Assembly: GCF_018324205.1 (NCBI RefSeq)
Contig: NZ_AP023356.1
Location: forward strand, 7,007,501 to 7,071,500
DNA length: 64,000 nt
Origin: Actinoplanes ianthinogenes
GTDB lineage: Bacteria; Actinomycetota; Actinomycetes; Mycobacteriales; Micromonosporaceae
Direction: 5' to 3'
This document shows, in pieces, positions 8,224-15,956 of the stretch. Every line of letters starts with the position of its first letter. Positions within the stretch are counted from its first letter, which is position 1. The notes beneath the pieces are model-generated. The model searched no databases. It had not been told where the DNA came from and worked only from the letters and a program-made list of their open reading frames with translations. Both the position numbers and the translations under genes were made by a program.

Positions 8224-9320
8224 CCCCGTTCACCAGCAAGGACTACGTCCAGCGGATGGAACGCGCGGTGGCGCAGGCGGCCGAGGCCGGCCTCACCGGG
8301 CTGCTCGTCACACCCGGTCCCGACCTGACCTACTTCACCGGGTACCAGCCGACCGCGATCACCGAGCGGATCACCATGCTGGTGCTGGACGCCGACCACG
8401 ACCCGCACCTGATCGTGCCGGTGCTGGAACGCCCGGACGCCGAGGGCGCCCCGGTGGCGATCACCGACTGGGCGGACGGGACCGATCCGTACGCCGCGGC
8501 GGCGCGCCTGCTGGACCCGAGCGGCCGCTACGCGATCTCCGACTCGGCCTGGGCGATGCACCTGCTCGGTCTCCAGAAGGCGCTGCCCGACTCGTCCTAC
8601 ACGTCGATGACCGGCAGCCTGCCGATGCTGCGGGCGGTCAAGGACGCCGACGAGGTGGACCGGCTCGCGGCCGCCGGGGCCGCCGCCGACGCGGCTTACG
8701 AGCAGATCATTTCGGTACGCTTCGAGGGCCGCACCGAACGCGAGGTCGGCAACGACCTGGCCCGCCTGCTGACCGAGCACGGGCACTCCCAGGTGGACTT
8801 CACCGTGGTCGGGTCCGGTCCCAACGGCGCCAACCCGCACCACGAGATGGGCGACCGGGTGATCCGGCGCGGCGACATGGTGGTGCTCGACTTCGGCGGG
8901 CTCAAGGACTCCTACGGCTCGGACACCACCCGGACCGTGCACGTCGGACCGCCGACCGCGGACGAGCAGGAGATCTTCGACGTGGTCCGGCGGGCGCAGC
9001 AGGCCGCGTTCGAGGCGGTCCGCCCCGGCATCCCGTGCCAGGAGGTCGACCGGATGGCGCGGCGGGTGATCGACGAGGCCGGGTACGGCGAGTACTTCAT
9101 CCACCGGACCGGGCACGGGATCGGGCTGACCACGCACGAGCCGCCGTACATGGTCGAGGGGGAGGAGCAGCCGCTCGTCCCCGGGATGTGCTTCTCCATC
9201 GAGCCGGGGATCTACCTGCCCGGGCGGCTCGGCGTGCGGATCGAGGACATCGTCACGGTGACCGAGACCGGTGGCCGGCGCCTCAACAACACCAGTCACG
9301 ACCTCCAGGTCGTGGCCTGA
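8220..9320 (+). CDS. M24-family aminopeptidase (Xaa-Pro peptidase-like)
   Basis: A 366-residue enzyme with an N-terminal creatinase/prolidase domain (about 1-135) and a C-terminal pita-bread metallopeptidase domain. All five metal ligands are visible: Asp in VVLDFGG, Asp in GSDTTRT, His in TGHGIGL, Glu in SIEPGIY and Glu in VRIEDIV. It removes an N-terminal residue next to proline from small peptides in the cytoplasm. GGAGGT precedes the start by 5 bases, and the ATG overlaps the MFS stop. A strong hairpin at 9372-9428 follows. Confidence 0.92.
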   Translation: MTPFTSKDYVQRMERAVAQAAEAGLTGLLVTPGPDLTYFTGYQPTAITERITMLVLDADHDPHLIVPVLERPDAEGAPVAITDWADGTDPYAAAARLLDPSGRYAISDSAWAMHLLGLQKALPDSSYTSMTGSLPMLRAVKDADEVDRLAAAGAAADAAYEQIISVRFEGRTEREVGNDLARLLTEHGHSQVDFTVVGSGPNGANPHHEMGDRVIRRGDMVVLDFGGLKDSYGSDTTRTVHVGPPTADEQEIFDVVRRAQQAAFEAVRPGIPCQEVDRMARRVIDEAGYGEYFIHRTGHGIGLTTHEPPYMVEGEEQPLVPGMCFSIEPGIYLPGRLGVRIEDIVTVTETGGRRLNNTSHDLQVVA

Positions 9321-9371
9321 CCGACTTCTCCTCATGGAACGCCGCGGCCGATGGGGGTCGTCCGTGGCGTT

Positions 9372-9428
9372 GCGGGGCGCCGGCCGTAGTGCCGCCACTT
9401 GATGGGCCGGCGCCCCGCCTCCCCCCTT
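9372..9428 (+). terminator. long-stem terminator after the M24 gene
   Basis: A perfect 14-bp stem, GCGGGGCGCCGGCC with GGCCGGCGCCCCGC, with a 29-base loop, lies 51 bases after the M24 stop and ahead of the next gene. There is no U tract. Confidence 0.6.
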
Positions 9429-9460
9429 GTTCTCTCGTGCCGGCTAGGAGTGAGGAAGCG

Positions 9461-10693
9461 ATGGAGTCTCTGCGAAATCGGCGCCCGGTCGCGGCGCTCG
9501 CGCTGGCCGGGCTGCTGCTCGCCGGTCCGGCGGCGTGCAGCGGGGAGAACAAGCCGGAGGGGCTGCCGTCGAACCGCCCGTCCGTGGAGAACACCGCGGA
9601 CCGGACCCGTCCGACGCCCACCGGGGACGAGACCACGACGACCTCGGAGCCGGAGCCGACCCGCACCCGGGAGAGCCGGACCGCGGAGCCGACGAAGACG
9701 ACCGAGAAGCCGGAACCGACCAAGACCCAGGAACCCACCAAGACCCAGGAACCGACCAAGACCCAGGAACCCACGAAGACCCAGGAACCCACGAAGACCC
9801 AGGAACCCACCGAGACCGAGGAGCCGGAGCCGACCGCGACCTCCACCTCGGCCGTCGTCGCCGAGCCGGCCGCCGGTGAGGACGAGAGCAGCGGCGGGGC
9901 CTGGGGCTGGCTGCTGCTGATCGCGCTGCTCACCGGCCTGGTCGGGGCGCTGCTCTACGGCCGCAACCGGAAGGTCACCGCCTGGGACGGGGAGACGCGC
10001 GGGCTGGCCGGGGAGACCCGGACGGTGCTCGGCGTGCGCCTTCCGCCGGTGCTGACCACGGCCGACCCCGGGCAGCGGGGACTGGCCTGGCCGCCGGTGC
10101 GCGACGACCTGACGTCGCTGGAGGCGCGCTGGGCCGCCGTGGTGGCGACGGCGCCGGACGAGGAGCGGTCCTCGTACGCCGGTGGGATCGGCGGGATGCT
10201 GCGCGACCTGGTGATCGCGGTGGACGCGGAGAACGAGGCGGTGGCGAGCGGGCGGGACTGGCAGATGCTGCGGCCGCGGCTGGACGCGATCCTGGCGGCG
10301 CTCACCGCCGCGCTGGAGCCGGCGCCCGGGCCGGCCACCGTCTACGCCGCGCAGCACGCGGCGCCGGCGCCGGCGGAGGCCGCGCCGCCGCCGGCCACCA
10401 ACGCCTACGGGGAGCCGCTCGACGAGGAGGATCCGTACGACTACCCGCCGCCGCCCCGTCACGCGGCCCCCGGCTCCGATCCCGGTCGTGGTCCGGCACC
10501 GGGATACCCGACCCAGCCGCAGCCGGGACAGGCGCAGCCGGGCTATCCCACCCAGCAGCCCGGTCCCGCCCAGCCCGGCCAGCCCCAACCCGGCCAGCCG
10601 CGCCCGGGCGATCCGGGTCCGGCGCCCGGTTACGCCGACTACACCGACCCGGACGATCTCGGCCCGAGCGGGAACTCCCACCCGGGGTACTGA
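9461..10693 (+). CDS. secreted or membrane-anchored Thr/Pro-rich protein with one central membrane helix
   Basis: A 410-residue protein of unknown function. Residues 1-27 form a signal segment ending at a cysteine (GPAACSG). The residue at -3 is Pro, so a true lipobox is doubtful. Next comes an extracytoplasmic Thr/Glu/Pro region with five near-perfect EPTKTQ repeats, then a membrane helix (about 147-167, WGWLLLIALLTG). A soluble domain with TSLEARWAAVV and a C-terminal Pro/Gln-rich tail with PGQPQPGQP repeats follow. The start is set by GTGAGGAAG just before the ATG. It stands alone between two hairpins. The layout suggests a wall-spanning anchor or sensor; no enzymatic motif is seen. Confidence 0.8.
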   Translation: MESLRNRRPVAALALAGLLLAGPAACSGENKPEGLPSNRPSVENTADRTRPTPTGDETTTTSEPEPTRTRESRTAEPTKTTEKPEPTKTQEPTKTQEPTKTQEPTKTQEPTKTQEPTETEEPEPTATSTSAVVAEPAAGEDESSGGAWGWLLLIALLTGLVGALLYGRNRKVTAWDGETRGLAGETRTVLGVRLPPVLTTADPGQRGLAWPPVRDDLTSLEARWAAVVATAPDEERSSYAGGIGGMLRDLVIAVDAENEAVASGRDWQMLRPRLDAILAALTAALEPAPGPATVYAAQHAAPAPAEAAPPPATNAYGEPLDEEDPYDYPPPPRHAAPGSDPGRGPAPGYPTQPQPGQAQPGYPTQQPGPAQPGQPQPGQPRPGDPGPAPGYADYTDPDDLGPSGNSHPGY

Positions 10694-10703
10694 ACCGCCC
10701 GCT

Positions 10704-10744
10704 CTCCGATGTTTATGCTCTACCGGAGAGCATAAACATCGGAG
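10704..10744. promoter_or_regulatory. perfect 18-bp inverted repeat over the -10 box and ribosome site of the HAD gene
   Basis: Left arm 10704-10721 (CTCCGATGTTTATGCTCT) and right arm 10727-10744 are exact reverse complements around ACCGG. TATGCT at 10714-10719 fits a -10 box, and the right arm ends inside GGAGGGG (10741-10747), the ribosome site for the GTG at 10754. It could be a dimeric-repressor operator or an RNA hairpin hiding the ribosome site. It may also end transcription of the upstream gene. Confidence 0.7.
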
Positions 10745-10753
10745 GGGGTCACG

Positions 10754-11356
10754 GTGGATCTGTCGGACATCAAGGCCGTACTGCTCGACATGGACGGCAC
10801 CCTGGTGGAGTCGCACGCCGCCGTGGAGCGAGCCTGGCGCACCTGGTCGGCCGAGCACGGCGTGGACCCGGACGCGGTCCTGGCCGTCGCCCACGGCGCG
10901 CCCGCCGAGACGACCGTCCGCCGCTTCCTCCCGGCCGCCGAGACCGGCATCGCCGCCGCCCGCCAACTGGCTCTCCAATACGACGACCTCTCGGACGTCA
11001 CCGCGGGCCCCGGCGCCGCCGAGCTCCTCGGCACCCTCGCCCGCCGTGGCCTCCCCTGGGCGGTCGTGACCAGCGCGGACATCCGCCTCGCCAACGCCCG
11101 GCTGGCCGCCGCCGGCATCGTGCCGCCCGTGCTGGTCACCGTCGAGGACATCGCGGCCGGCAAACCCGCCCCGGACGGTTACCTCAAAGCCGCCGCCATC
11201 CTCGGCGTCCCGCCCGCGACCTGCCTGGTCGTCGAGGACGCGGAGGTCGGCGTCCGGGCCGGCCGGGCCGCCGGCGCCCGCACCGCGGGCCTGCGCGGCC
11301 TGGAAGCCGACCTCACCGTCGACACCCTGGCCGACCTGGCCCGCCTCCTGGGTTAG
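10754..11356 (+). CDS. HAD-superfamily phosphatase (subfamily IA)
   Basis: A 200-residue hydrolase, probably acting on a small sugar phosphate. The four HAD motifs are present: DMDGTL with nucleophile D12 and acid D14, the threonine/serine of VVTSAD, the lysine of GKPAPDGY, and VVEDAEVG. A helical cap sits between motifs I and II (about 16-85), as in 2-deoxyglucose-6-phosphate or glycerol-phosphate phosphatases. GTG is the start, 6 bases after GGAGGGG. Expression is probably governed by the 18-bp inverted repeat directly upstream. It appears to be a single-gene unit. Confidence 0.87.
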   Translation: MDLSDIKAVLLDMDGTLVESHAAVERAWRTWSAEHGVDPDAVLAVAHGAPAETTVRRFLPAAETGIAAARQLALQYDDLSDVTAGPGAAELLGTLARRGLPWAVVTSADIRLANARLAAAGIVPPVLVTVEDIAAGKPAPDGYLKAAAILGVPPATCLVVEDAEVGVRAGRAAGARTAGLRGLEADLTVDTLADLARLLG

Positions 11357-11493
11357 ATCTCCCGGACCACCCACGGACCCCGGCTCGCGCGGGAGCATGC
11401 GGTCCGTACCCCGGCGGACCCGCGTATATAAGGATCTTGAAGTGGGTCCTTCGCGGGAAGCCGCCGCGCGATCCGCCGTGGCAGGATGCGGGA

Positions 11494-11934
11494 ATGAGCA
11501 GATCGGGGGCACCGGAACGGCTGCGTGACCTCGTCCGGCTTCGGCGCGTGCGGGATCGCATCGACCGCGATTACGCTCAGCCGCTCGACGTCGAAGCCCT
11601 GGCCCGCGGGGCGAACATGTCCGCCGGCCACCTCAGCCGGGAGTTCAAGCTCGCCTTCGGCGAGTCCCCTTACGGCTACCTGATGACCCGCCGCATCGAG
11701 CGGGCCATGTCCCTGCTGCGCCGCGGCGATCTCAGCGTCACCGAGGTCTGCTTCGCGGTGGGGTGTTCGTCGCTGGGCACCTTCAGCACCCGGTTCACCC
11801 AGCTGGTCGGCGTCTCCCCGAGTGAGTACCGGAAAACCCAGTCCGGCGCCACCGAGGGCATTCCGAGTTGCGTGGCGAAACAGGTGACCAGACCGGTCAG
11901 GAATCGAGAAGCCCGCCAGGCTGCGCGTTCCTAG
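11494..11934 (+). CDS. AraC-family transcriptional regulator, DNA-binding domain only
   Basis: A 146-residue protein consisting almost entirely of the two helix-turn-helix units of the AraC family (about residues 12-112). It has MSAGHLSREFKLAFGESPYGYL in the first and VCFAVGCSSLGTFSTRFTQLVGVSPSEYR in the second. There is no N-terminal sensing domain, so its activity may depend on abundance or a partner. The ATG at 11494 follows a short purine-rich stretch. A glyoxalase-fold gene starts about 10 bases after its stop; this AraC-VOC pairing recurs in actinobacteria and suggests the VOC gene is its target. Confidence 0.88.
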   Translation: MSRSGAPERLRDLVRLRRVRDRIDRDYAQPLDVEALARGANMSAGHLSREFKLAFGESPYGYLMTRRIERAMSLLRRGDLSVTEVCFAVGCSSLGTFSTRFTQLVGVSPSEYRKTQSGATEGIPSCVAKQVTRPVRNREARQAARS

Positions 11935-11937
11935 CAT
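11932..11937 (+). promoter_or_regulatory. -10 box for a leaderless VOC transcript
   Basis: TAGCAT overlaps the AraC stop codon and ends 8 bases before the ATG at 11945, close to the leaderless spacing. It also favours the ATG at 11945 over the one at 11936. Confidence 0.4.
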
Positions 11938-11944
11938 GGGCGGC

Positions 11945-12349
11945 ATGGACATCACCATTCACGCGAGTTTCCTGCCGCACACCGACCCGGAGGCGTCCGT
12001 CGCCTTCTACCGTGACGTCCTCGGTTTCGAGATCCGCAAGGACGTCGGTTACGGCGCCATGCGCTGGATCACGGTCGGACCGAAAGGCCAGTCGACCTCG
12101 ATCGTGCTGACGCCGCCGGCCGTCGATCCCAGCATCACCGAGGACGAGCGGCGGATGATCGCCGAGATGATGGCGAAAGGCACCTACGCCGGTCTGATCC
12201 TGGGGGCCGAGGACGTCGACGCCGTCTTCGAGCGGCTGGTGGCCGGTGGCGCCGACGTGGTCCAGGAGCCGGCCGACCAGCCTTACGGGATCCGCGACTG
12301 CGCCTTCCGCGACCCGGCCGGCAACATGATCAGAATCAATCAGCTGTAG
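11945..12349 (+). CDS. VOC-family (glyoxalase/bleomycin-resistance fold) protein
   Basis: A 134-residue protein of two beta-alpha-beta-beta-beta modules. The first contains PEASVAFYRDVLGFEIRKDVG and the second ends in CAFRDPAGNMIRINQL, the standard VOC ending with a metal or substrate position near the last strand. Members include glyoxalase I, dioxygenases and antibiotic-binding proteins; the specific role cannot be read here. It starts at ATG 11945 (an ATG 9 bases earlier is possible) right after the AraC gene. It ends 13 bases from the convergent GAF gene. Confidence 0.85.
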   Translation: MDITIHASFLPHTDPEASVAFYRDVLGFEIRKDVGYGAMRWITVGPKGQSTSIVLTPPAVDPSITEDERRMIAEMMAKGTYAGLILGAEDVDAVFERLVAGGADVVQEPADQPYGIRDCAFRDPAGNMIRINQL

Positions 12350-12361
12350 GAGCGCCGGACG

Positions 12362-12868
12362 TCACGGTGCCAGGATCCGCATCACCTCGCCGGCCCGGTC
12401 CTCGAGCCGCGCGATCGTCTCCTCGTCGAAGACGTCCGACACGTCGGACATGATGAACAGCGTGCCGGCCACCACGCCGTGCCGGCGCAGCGGCACCCCG
12501 GCATAGGTCCGCATCGCGCCGAACAGTGCCGACGGCGGAAAGAACCCCCAGGTCCCGGCGTGCAGGTCGCCGATCACCAGCGGGCTGTCGTGGCCGGCCA
12601 CCCGGCTGCACGGCGCCCACTCGGCGGGCATGCCGCCCGGGTCGTCGAGGCAGGCCGGCGCGCCGGTCGCGGCCGCGAACAGCACGGCGTCCTCGCGGAC
12701 CAGGTTGATCCCGGCGATCGGGGCCTTCAGCTCCCCGGCGACCTCGTCCAGGATCTCCTGCAACCGGTCCCGGACCAGCAGCCCCGCCAGGAACAGGTCG
12801 GTCACCGCGGCGGTCCGCGTGTCCACCAGCACGTCCAGCGAGCAGGTCTCGAAGGCCGTCACCGACAT
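12362..12868 (-). CDS. GAF-domain sensor protein
   Basis: A 168-residue protein made of one GAF domain. After a short N-terminal helix come a long helix (about 20-45), the strand set with INLVREDAVLFAAATG, a loop with CSRVAGHDSPLVIGD, and the terminal PLRRHGVVAGTLFIM segment typical of GAF. No output domain is attached, so it probably binds a small ligand or redox signal and passes it to a partner. The ATG at 12868 is preceded by AAAGGA. It faces the VOC gene; its upstream region is the long spacer before the sugar operon. Confidence 0.78.
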   Translation of the reverse strand: MSVTAFETCSLDVLVDTRTAAVTDLFLAGLLVRDRLQEILDEVAGELKAPIAGINLVREDAVLFAAATGAPACLDDPGGMPAEWAPCSRVAGHDSPLVIGDLHAGTWGFFPPSALFGAMRTYAGVPLRRHGVVAGTLFIMSDVSDVFDEETIARLEDRAGEVMRILAP

Positions 12869-13290
12869 GGAAGATCCTTTCAACCGAGGGCACGCCGTCG
12901 CCCGGATGTCGTCCGGAACGGCGGCGCGGTGAACCCAAGGTGCGGGCCCCCGGGTGCCATCGGGTGCGCCGCCGGTTGCCGCCCGGTTGTTGATCAAAAC
13001 CGGTTTTCGGTACGACCTGAGCGCCCCGAATGAGCATCCCCTCCGCCTTTACGCGTTATGCGTGTTCATGCACGCCAGTCGGGGCCCCGGCCGGTCGGGT
13101 CACGCCGCGGCCTGCGGCACCGTCCGTACGTGAGCGTTCACAACGCGGTGATGTCACGTTTCGCCCCGATTACGGTTAGGGGTCTTGACAGATAACGAGC
13201 GTCGATGGGTGAATGTGTGAGTTCCTGATCGGACAAGTGAGTGGTCCACCACCGTTTGCGTGTGAAGCCGTTTGGCTTTGAGGGGGCTCC
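12869..13290. other. 422-bp intergenic region with several small palindromes
   Basis: No gene is supported here. It separates the leftward GAF gene from the rightward sugar operon, so it should hold both promoters. Visible elements are AAAACCGGTTTT at 12996-13007 (perfect palindrome), GCGTG-TTCATG-CACGC at 13060-13075, GTGAGCGTTCAC at 13130-13141 (near-palindrome) and TTGACA at 13185-13190 as a possible -35. The ribosome site GAGGGGG lies just before 13291. A LacI- or ROK-type operator would be expected in such a region, but I cannot assign one. Confidence 0.6.
13185..13190 (+). promoter_or_regulatory. candidate -35 box of the sugar operon
   Basis: TTGACA matches the consensus. The matching -10 at 17-18 bases (GGTGAA or GTGAAT, 13208-13214) is poor, so this is only a candidate about 100 bases before the first gene. 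Confidence 0.3.
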
Positions 13291-14385
13291 ATGTTCAATA
13301 ACGTCAGTTCCGTGCGCCCGAAAACCGTTGCCGCCACCTTTGCCGCCGCCGCGCTGCTGCTCGGCGCCGGCGCCTGTGCCAAGAGCGAGGACTCCGGGGC
13401 GACCGGCGGCGGCTCCAGCGCGGGCCCCGCCGCCACCCAGGTCGTGCAGTCCGCCGCACCCAACGCCGCCACCTGCACCTCCGACCAGTACGGCGCCTCC
13501 AAGATCGACTTGAAGACGGCGCAGGTGGGCTTCTCCCAGTCGGAGAAGGAGGCGAACCCGTTCCGGATCGCGGAGACGCAGTCCATCAAGGACGAGGCCG
13601 CGAAGCTGGGCATCACCAACCTGAAGACCACGAACGCGAACTCGCAGTTCCCCAAGCAGATCGCCGACGTGGAGCAGATGATCGACGGCGGCGTCCAGCT
13701 GCTGATCATCGCGCCGCTCAACTCGGACGGCTGGGACTCGGTGTTCGCCAAGGCGTCCGCCAAGCACATCCCGATCATCACCATCGACCGGAAGATCAAC
13801 GCCACCGCCTGCAAGGACTACCTGAGCTTCATCGGCTCGGACTTCGCCGAGCAGGGCAAGCGGGCCGCCGACGCGATGGCCAAGGCGCTGGGCAACAAGG
13901 GCGAGGTGGCGATCCTGCTGGGCGCCCCCGGCAACAACGTCACCACGCTGCGGACCAGCGGCTTCAAGGACGAGATCGCCAAGGTCGCGCCGGAGATCAA
14001 GGTGACCTTCGAGCAGACCGGCAACTTCTCCCGGGAGGACGGGCAGAAGGTCGCCGAGCAGCTGCTGCAGTCCAACCCGAAGATCAACGGCATCTACGGC
14101 GAGAACGACGAGATGGCCCTGGGCGCGATCACCGCGCTGAAGGGCGCCGGCAAGAAGGCCGGCGACGTGAAGATCGTGTCGATCGACGGCACCAAGGGCG
14201 CGGTCCAGGCGATCATCGACGGCTGGATCTACTCGGTCATCGAGTCGAACCCGCGTTTCGGCCCGCTGGCCTTCTCCACCGCGACCGACTTCTTCGGTGG
14301 CAAGCCGGTCGGCCAGGACATCATCATCCAGGACCGGTCGTACGACGAGAGCAACGCCAAGACCGACATCACCAGCGCGTACTGA
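13291..14385 (+). CDS. ytfQ: sugar ABC transporter substrate-binding lipoprotein, YtfQ-like
   Basis: A 364-residue periplasmic-binding protein of the ribose/galactofuranose type. The N-terminus has a hydrophobic stretch with lipobox AGAC (Cys near residue 29), a Gly/Ser linker, then two Rossmann-like lobes. Landmarks are QVGFSQSEKEANPFRIAETQ, LLIIAPLNSDGWDSVF, IPIITIDRKIN, GENDEMALGAITALKGAG and VSIDGTKGAVQAI. These, and the ending SAY, resemble Escherichia coli YtfQ, which binds galactofuranose; the sugar here is inferred. GAGGGGG precedes the ATG. It is first in a five-gene operon, and a stable hairpin separates it from the ATPase gene. Confidence 0.85.
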   Translation: MFNNVSSVRPKTVAATFAAAALLLGAGACAKSEDSGATGGGSSAGPAATQVVQSAAPNAATCTSDQYGASKIDLKTAQVGFSQSEKEANPFRIAETQSIKDEAAKLGITNLKTTNANSQFPKQIADVEQMIDGGVQLLIIAPLNSDGWDSVFAKASAKHIPIITIDRKINATACKDYLSFIGSDFAEQGKRAADAMAKALGNKGEVAILLGAPGNNVTTLRTSGFKDEIAKVAPEIKVTFEQTGNFSREDGQKVAEQLLQSNPKINGIYGENDEMALGAITALKGAGKKAGDVKIVSIDGTKGAVQAIIDGWIYSVIESNPRFGPLAFSTATDFFGGKPVGQDIIIQDRSYDESNAKTDITSAY

Positions 14386-14393
14386 GCGATACG

Positions 14394-14424
14394 CCGGCGC
14401 CCGGCCCGCGAGGCCGGGCGCCGG
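14394..14424 (+). promoter_or_regulatory. intercistronic hairpin after the binding-protein gene
   Basis: A perfect 13-bp stem, CCGGCGCCCGGCC with GGCCGGGCGCCGG, closes a 5-base loop, 8 bases after the stop. Such hairpins between a binding protein and the rest of an ABC operon commonly stabilise or partly terminate the message, giving excess binding protein. Confidence 0.6.
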
Positions 14425-14447
14425 TCCGGCACGGAGGAGGGCGGCGC

Positions 14448-15956
14448 ATGGCGCTGCTGGAAGTGGCCGGTGTCTCCAAGATCTTCCCGGGTGTGCGTGC
14501 GCTGGACGGGGTGTCCTTCACCCTGAATCCGGGTGAGGTGCACGCGCTCGTGGGGGAGAACGGCGCCGGCAAGTCGACGTTGATCAAAGTACTCACCGGG
14601 GTGTACCAGCCGGACGGCGGCGAGCTGCGGTACCGGGGTGAGCCGGCCCGGTTCGGCACCCCGCTGGACGCCCAGCGCGCCGGGATCTCGACCATCTATC
14701 AGGAGGTCAACCTCGTCCCGCTGATGAGCGTGGCGCACAACCTGTTCCTCGGCCGCGAGCCGCGCAACCGGTTCGGCCTGCTGGACGAGGCCCGGATGGT
14801 GCGCGAGGCCACCGAGATCCTGTCCGGTTACGGCGTCCGCACCGACGCGCGCCGCCGGCTCGGCACCCTGCCGCTCGGCGCGCAGCAGATGGTCGCGTTG
14901 GCCCGGGCCGTGATGATCGACGCCAAGGTCGTGGTGATGGACGAGCCCACCTCGTCGCTGGAGCCACGCGAGGTGGAGACCCTGTTCGGGGTGATCCGGG
15001 ACCTGCACGCCCGGGGGATCGGCATCATCTACGTCTCGCACCGGCTCGACGAGCTCTACCGGATCTGTGACACGGTCACCATCCTGCGCGACGGCAAGCT
15101 GGTGCACACCGGCCGGATGGCCGACCTGGAACGCCGCAAGCTCGTCTCGCTGATGCTGGGCCGCGAGTTCGGCGAGGACTTCACCAGTTTCACCGAGGTG
15201 CCGGTCCGTGACGAGGCCGGCGAGCCGGTGCTCCGGGTGACCGGTCTGACCAGCCGGCCGCGGCTCGACGGCATCAGTTTCGAGGTGCGCCCCGGCGAGG
15301 TGGTCGGGCTCGGCGGCCTGCTCGGCGCCGGCCGCAGCGAGACCGTCAAGGCGATCGGCGGGGCCTACCCGGTGGACGCCGGCGAGATCGAGGTGGACGG
15401 CGTCAGGCTGACCAGGCCCAGCACGGTACGCGCGGTGAAGGCCGGCGTGGCGACCCAGCCGGAGGACCGCAAGGCCGAGGGGATCGTCCCGGGGCTGTCC
15501 ATCCGGGACAACATCGCGCTGGCCATCCTGCCCCGGATGACCAGGATGGGCCTGGTCAGCGACCGGAAGATCGACGAGGTCGTGGACATCTACATGAAGC
15601 GGCTGCGGATCAAGGCGTCCAGCCCGCACCAGGTGGTCGGCGACCTGTCCGGCGGCAACCAGCAGAAGGTGCTGCTGGCCCGGCTGCTCGCCACCGGCCC
15701 CAAGGTGCTGCTGCTGGACGAGCCGACCCGGGGCATCGACGTCGGCGCCAAGGCCGAGGTGCAGGCGCTGATCGACGAGCTGGCCGGCGAGGGGCTCGGC
15801 GTCGTGCTGGTCTCCTCGGACGCCGAGGAGCTGGTCGAGGGCGCCCACCGGGTGGTGGTGCTGCGCGACGGCGTGGTGGTCGGCACGCTGACCGGCGACC
15901 GGGTGACCACCGAGGACCTGATGGCCACGATCGCGGAGGCCGCGGATGACCACTGA
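14448..15956 (+). CDS. ytfR: sugar ABC transporter ATP-binding protein with two nucleotide-binding domains, YtfR-like
   Basis: A 502-residue ATPase with tandem ABC domains, the RbsA/XylG/YtfR layout. Domain 1 has Walker A GENGAGKST (36-44), LPLGAQQMV as signature and VVMDEPTSSLE as Walker B. Domain 2 has the degenerate Walker A GLLGAGRSE usual for the second half, LSGGNQQKV as signature and LLLDEPTRGIDVGAK. It powers uptake of a monosaccharide through the two permeases that follow. The ATG at 14448 follows GGAGGAGGG. The stop lies inside the first permease gene (11-bp overlap). Confidence 0.92.
   Translation: MALLEVAGVSKIFPGVRALDGVSFTLNPGEVHALVGENGAGKSTLIKVLTGVYQPDGGELRYRGEPARFGTPLDAQRAGISTIYQEVNLVPLMSVAHNLFLGREPRNRFGLLDEARMVREATEILSGYGVRTDARRRLGTLPLGAQQMVALARAVMIDAKVVVMDEPTSSLEPREVETLFGVIRDLHARGIGIIYVSHRLDELYRICDTVTILRDGKLVHTGRMADLERRKLVSLMLGREFGEDFTSFTEVPVRDEAGEPVLRVTGLTSRPRLDGISFEVRPGEVVGLGGLLGAGRSETVKAIGGAYPVDAGEIEVDGVRLTRPSTVRAVKAGVATQPEDRKAEGIVPGLSIRDNIALAILPRMTRMGLVSDRKIDEVVDIYMKRLRIKASSPHQVVGDLSGGNQQKVLLARLLATGPKVLLLDEPTRGIDVGAKAEVQALIDELAGEGLGVVLVSSDAEELVEGAHRVVVLRDGVVVGTLTGDRVTTEDLMATIAEAADDH

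Noticed and set aside
9461..9545. Lipoprotein signal in the Thr/Pro-rich protein
   Set aside because: The residue at -3 to the cysteine is Pro, which fits lipoboxes poorly, so only a signal or anchor segment is claimed.
11936..12349. ATG at 11936 as start of the VOC gene
   Set aside because: It has no ribosome site, and a TAGCAT box fits the ATG at 11945, where homologous proteins of this type also begin.
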